Assembly: GCA_963763085.1 (NCBI GenBank)
Contig: CAVXNB010000004.1
Location: 682,001-746,000, forward strand
Reading direction: 5' to 3'
Length of the DNA: 64,000 nucleotides
Source: CAVXNB01 sp963763085
Lineage (GTDB): Bacteria; Actinomycetota; Acidimicrobiia; Acidimicrobiales; Bog-793
Part shown: in pieces, positions 63,897 to 64,000 of the stretch
Position numbering within the stretch: the first letter of the stretch is position 1
Layout: every line of letters begins with the position of its first letter
Program-made: the position numbers and the translations under genes
Notes under the pieces: model-generated
Database searches by the model: none
The model's input: the letters and a program-made list of their open reading frames with translations, nothing else
Told to the model about the DNA's origin: nothing

Positions 63897-64000
63897 CGTG
63901 AGCTCCTCGTCGGGGTCATATAGGGGCGCCTCCTGTCGGTCGGTCAAACAGCCGGCATGGAACCTACCGACGGCGCCGCCCCGTCGCCGGCGGATCCGAG

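Overview
The window is GC-rich, densely coded DNA from an actinobacterium. The evidence is the imuA-imuB-dnaE2 mutagenesis set under boxes of the form CGAAC-N4-GTTCG, many GTG starts, start codons placed 6-7 bases after a -10 hexamer (leaderless mRNAs), an RpoD/SigA-type sigma factor next to dnaG, and large secreted 'WAVG ... EHWNG' repeat proteins. A lineage near Acidimicrobiia is my guess from gene content only. No rRNA, CRISPR array or complete insertion sequence was seen.

Layout. 1-4.6 kb: methyltransferase tail, S51-type peptidase, ABC-F ATPase, hydrolase, small membrane protein, GNAT. 4.7-14.8 kb: the DNA-damage mutasome (imuA, imuB, dnaE2), interrupted by an HtrA-like protease and a histidine kinase/response regulator pair; dnaE2 is frameshifted. 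14.8-25.4 kb: phosphoesterase lipoprotein, cyclase-AAA-TPR regulator, MMPL exporter, flotillin/NfeD pair, MFS transporter, DUF2510 membrane protein. 25.4-30.7 kb: secreted repeat protein, Baeyer-Villiger-type monooxygenase and a glutamine-synthetase-like ligase on the minus strand. 30.9-36.8 kb: small unknown genes, a UvrA-like ATPase, AraC regulator and glyoxalase-fold proteins. 37.1-41.7 kb: decayed accessory zone with a broken epoxide hydrolase, cyclase and Clp-N remnants, an HTH-nucleotidyltransferase pair and a partial duplication of a tRNA(CAU) gene, which looks like a small island remnant. 41.7-46.6 kb: DUF1254 protein, unknown genes, DHA2 exporter. 46.6-50.6 kb: divergent arsenic cluster (arsR-arsM against arsI-aquaporin-flavoprotein). 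50.6-53.7 kb: secreted protein with a possible caspase-like domain, tRNA-Asn. 53.7-59.5 kb: ppdK-dnaG-sigA operon. 59.6-63.9 kb: two convergent paralogous CocE/NonD hydrolases.

Two themes cross the window. First, about a dozen apparent single-base frameshifts break genes whose two halves each match the same family (dnaE2, monooxygenase, epoxide hydrolase, arsM, a CocE hydrolase and others); this points to assembly indels, real gene decay, or both. Second, a roughly 50-base dyad element with arms AACTTGCCTCC/GGAGGCAAGTT occurs twice, each time between convergent genes, and has no assigned identity.
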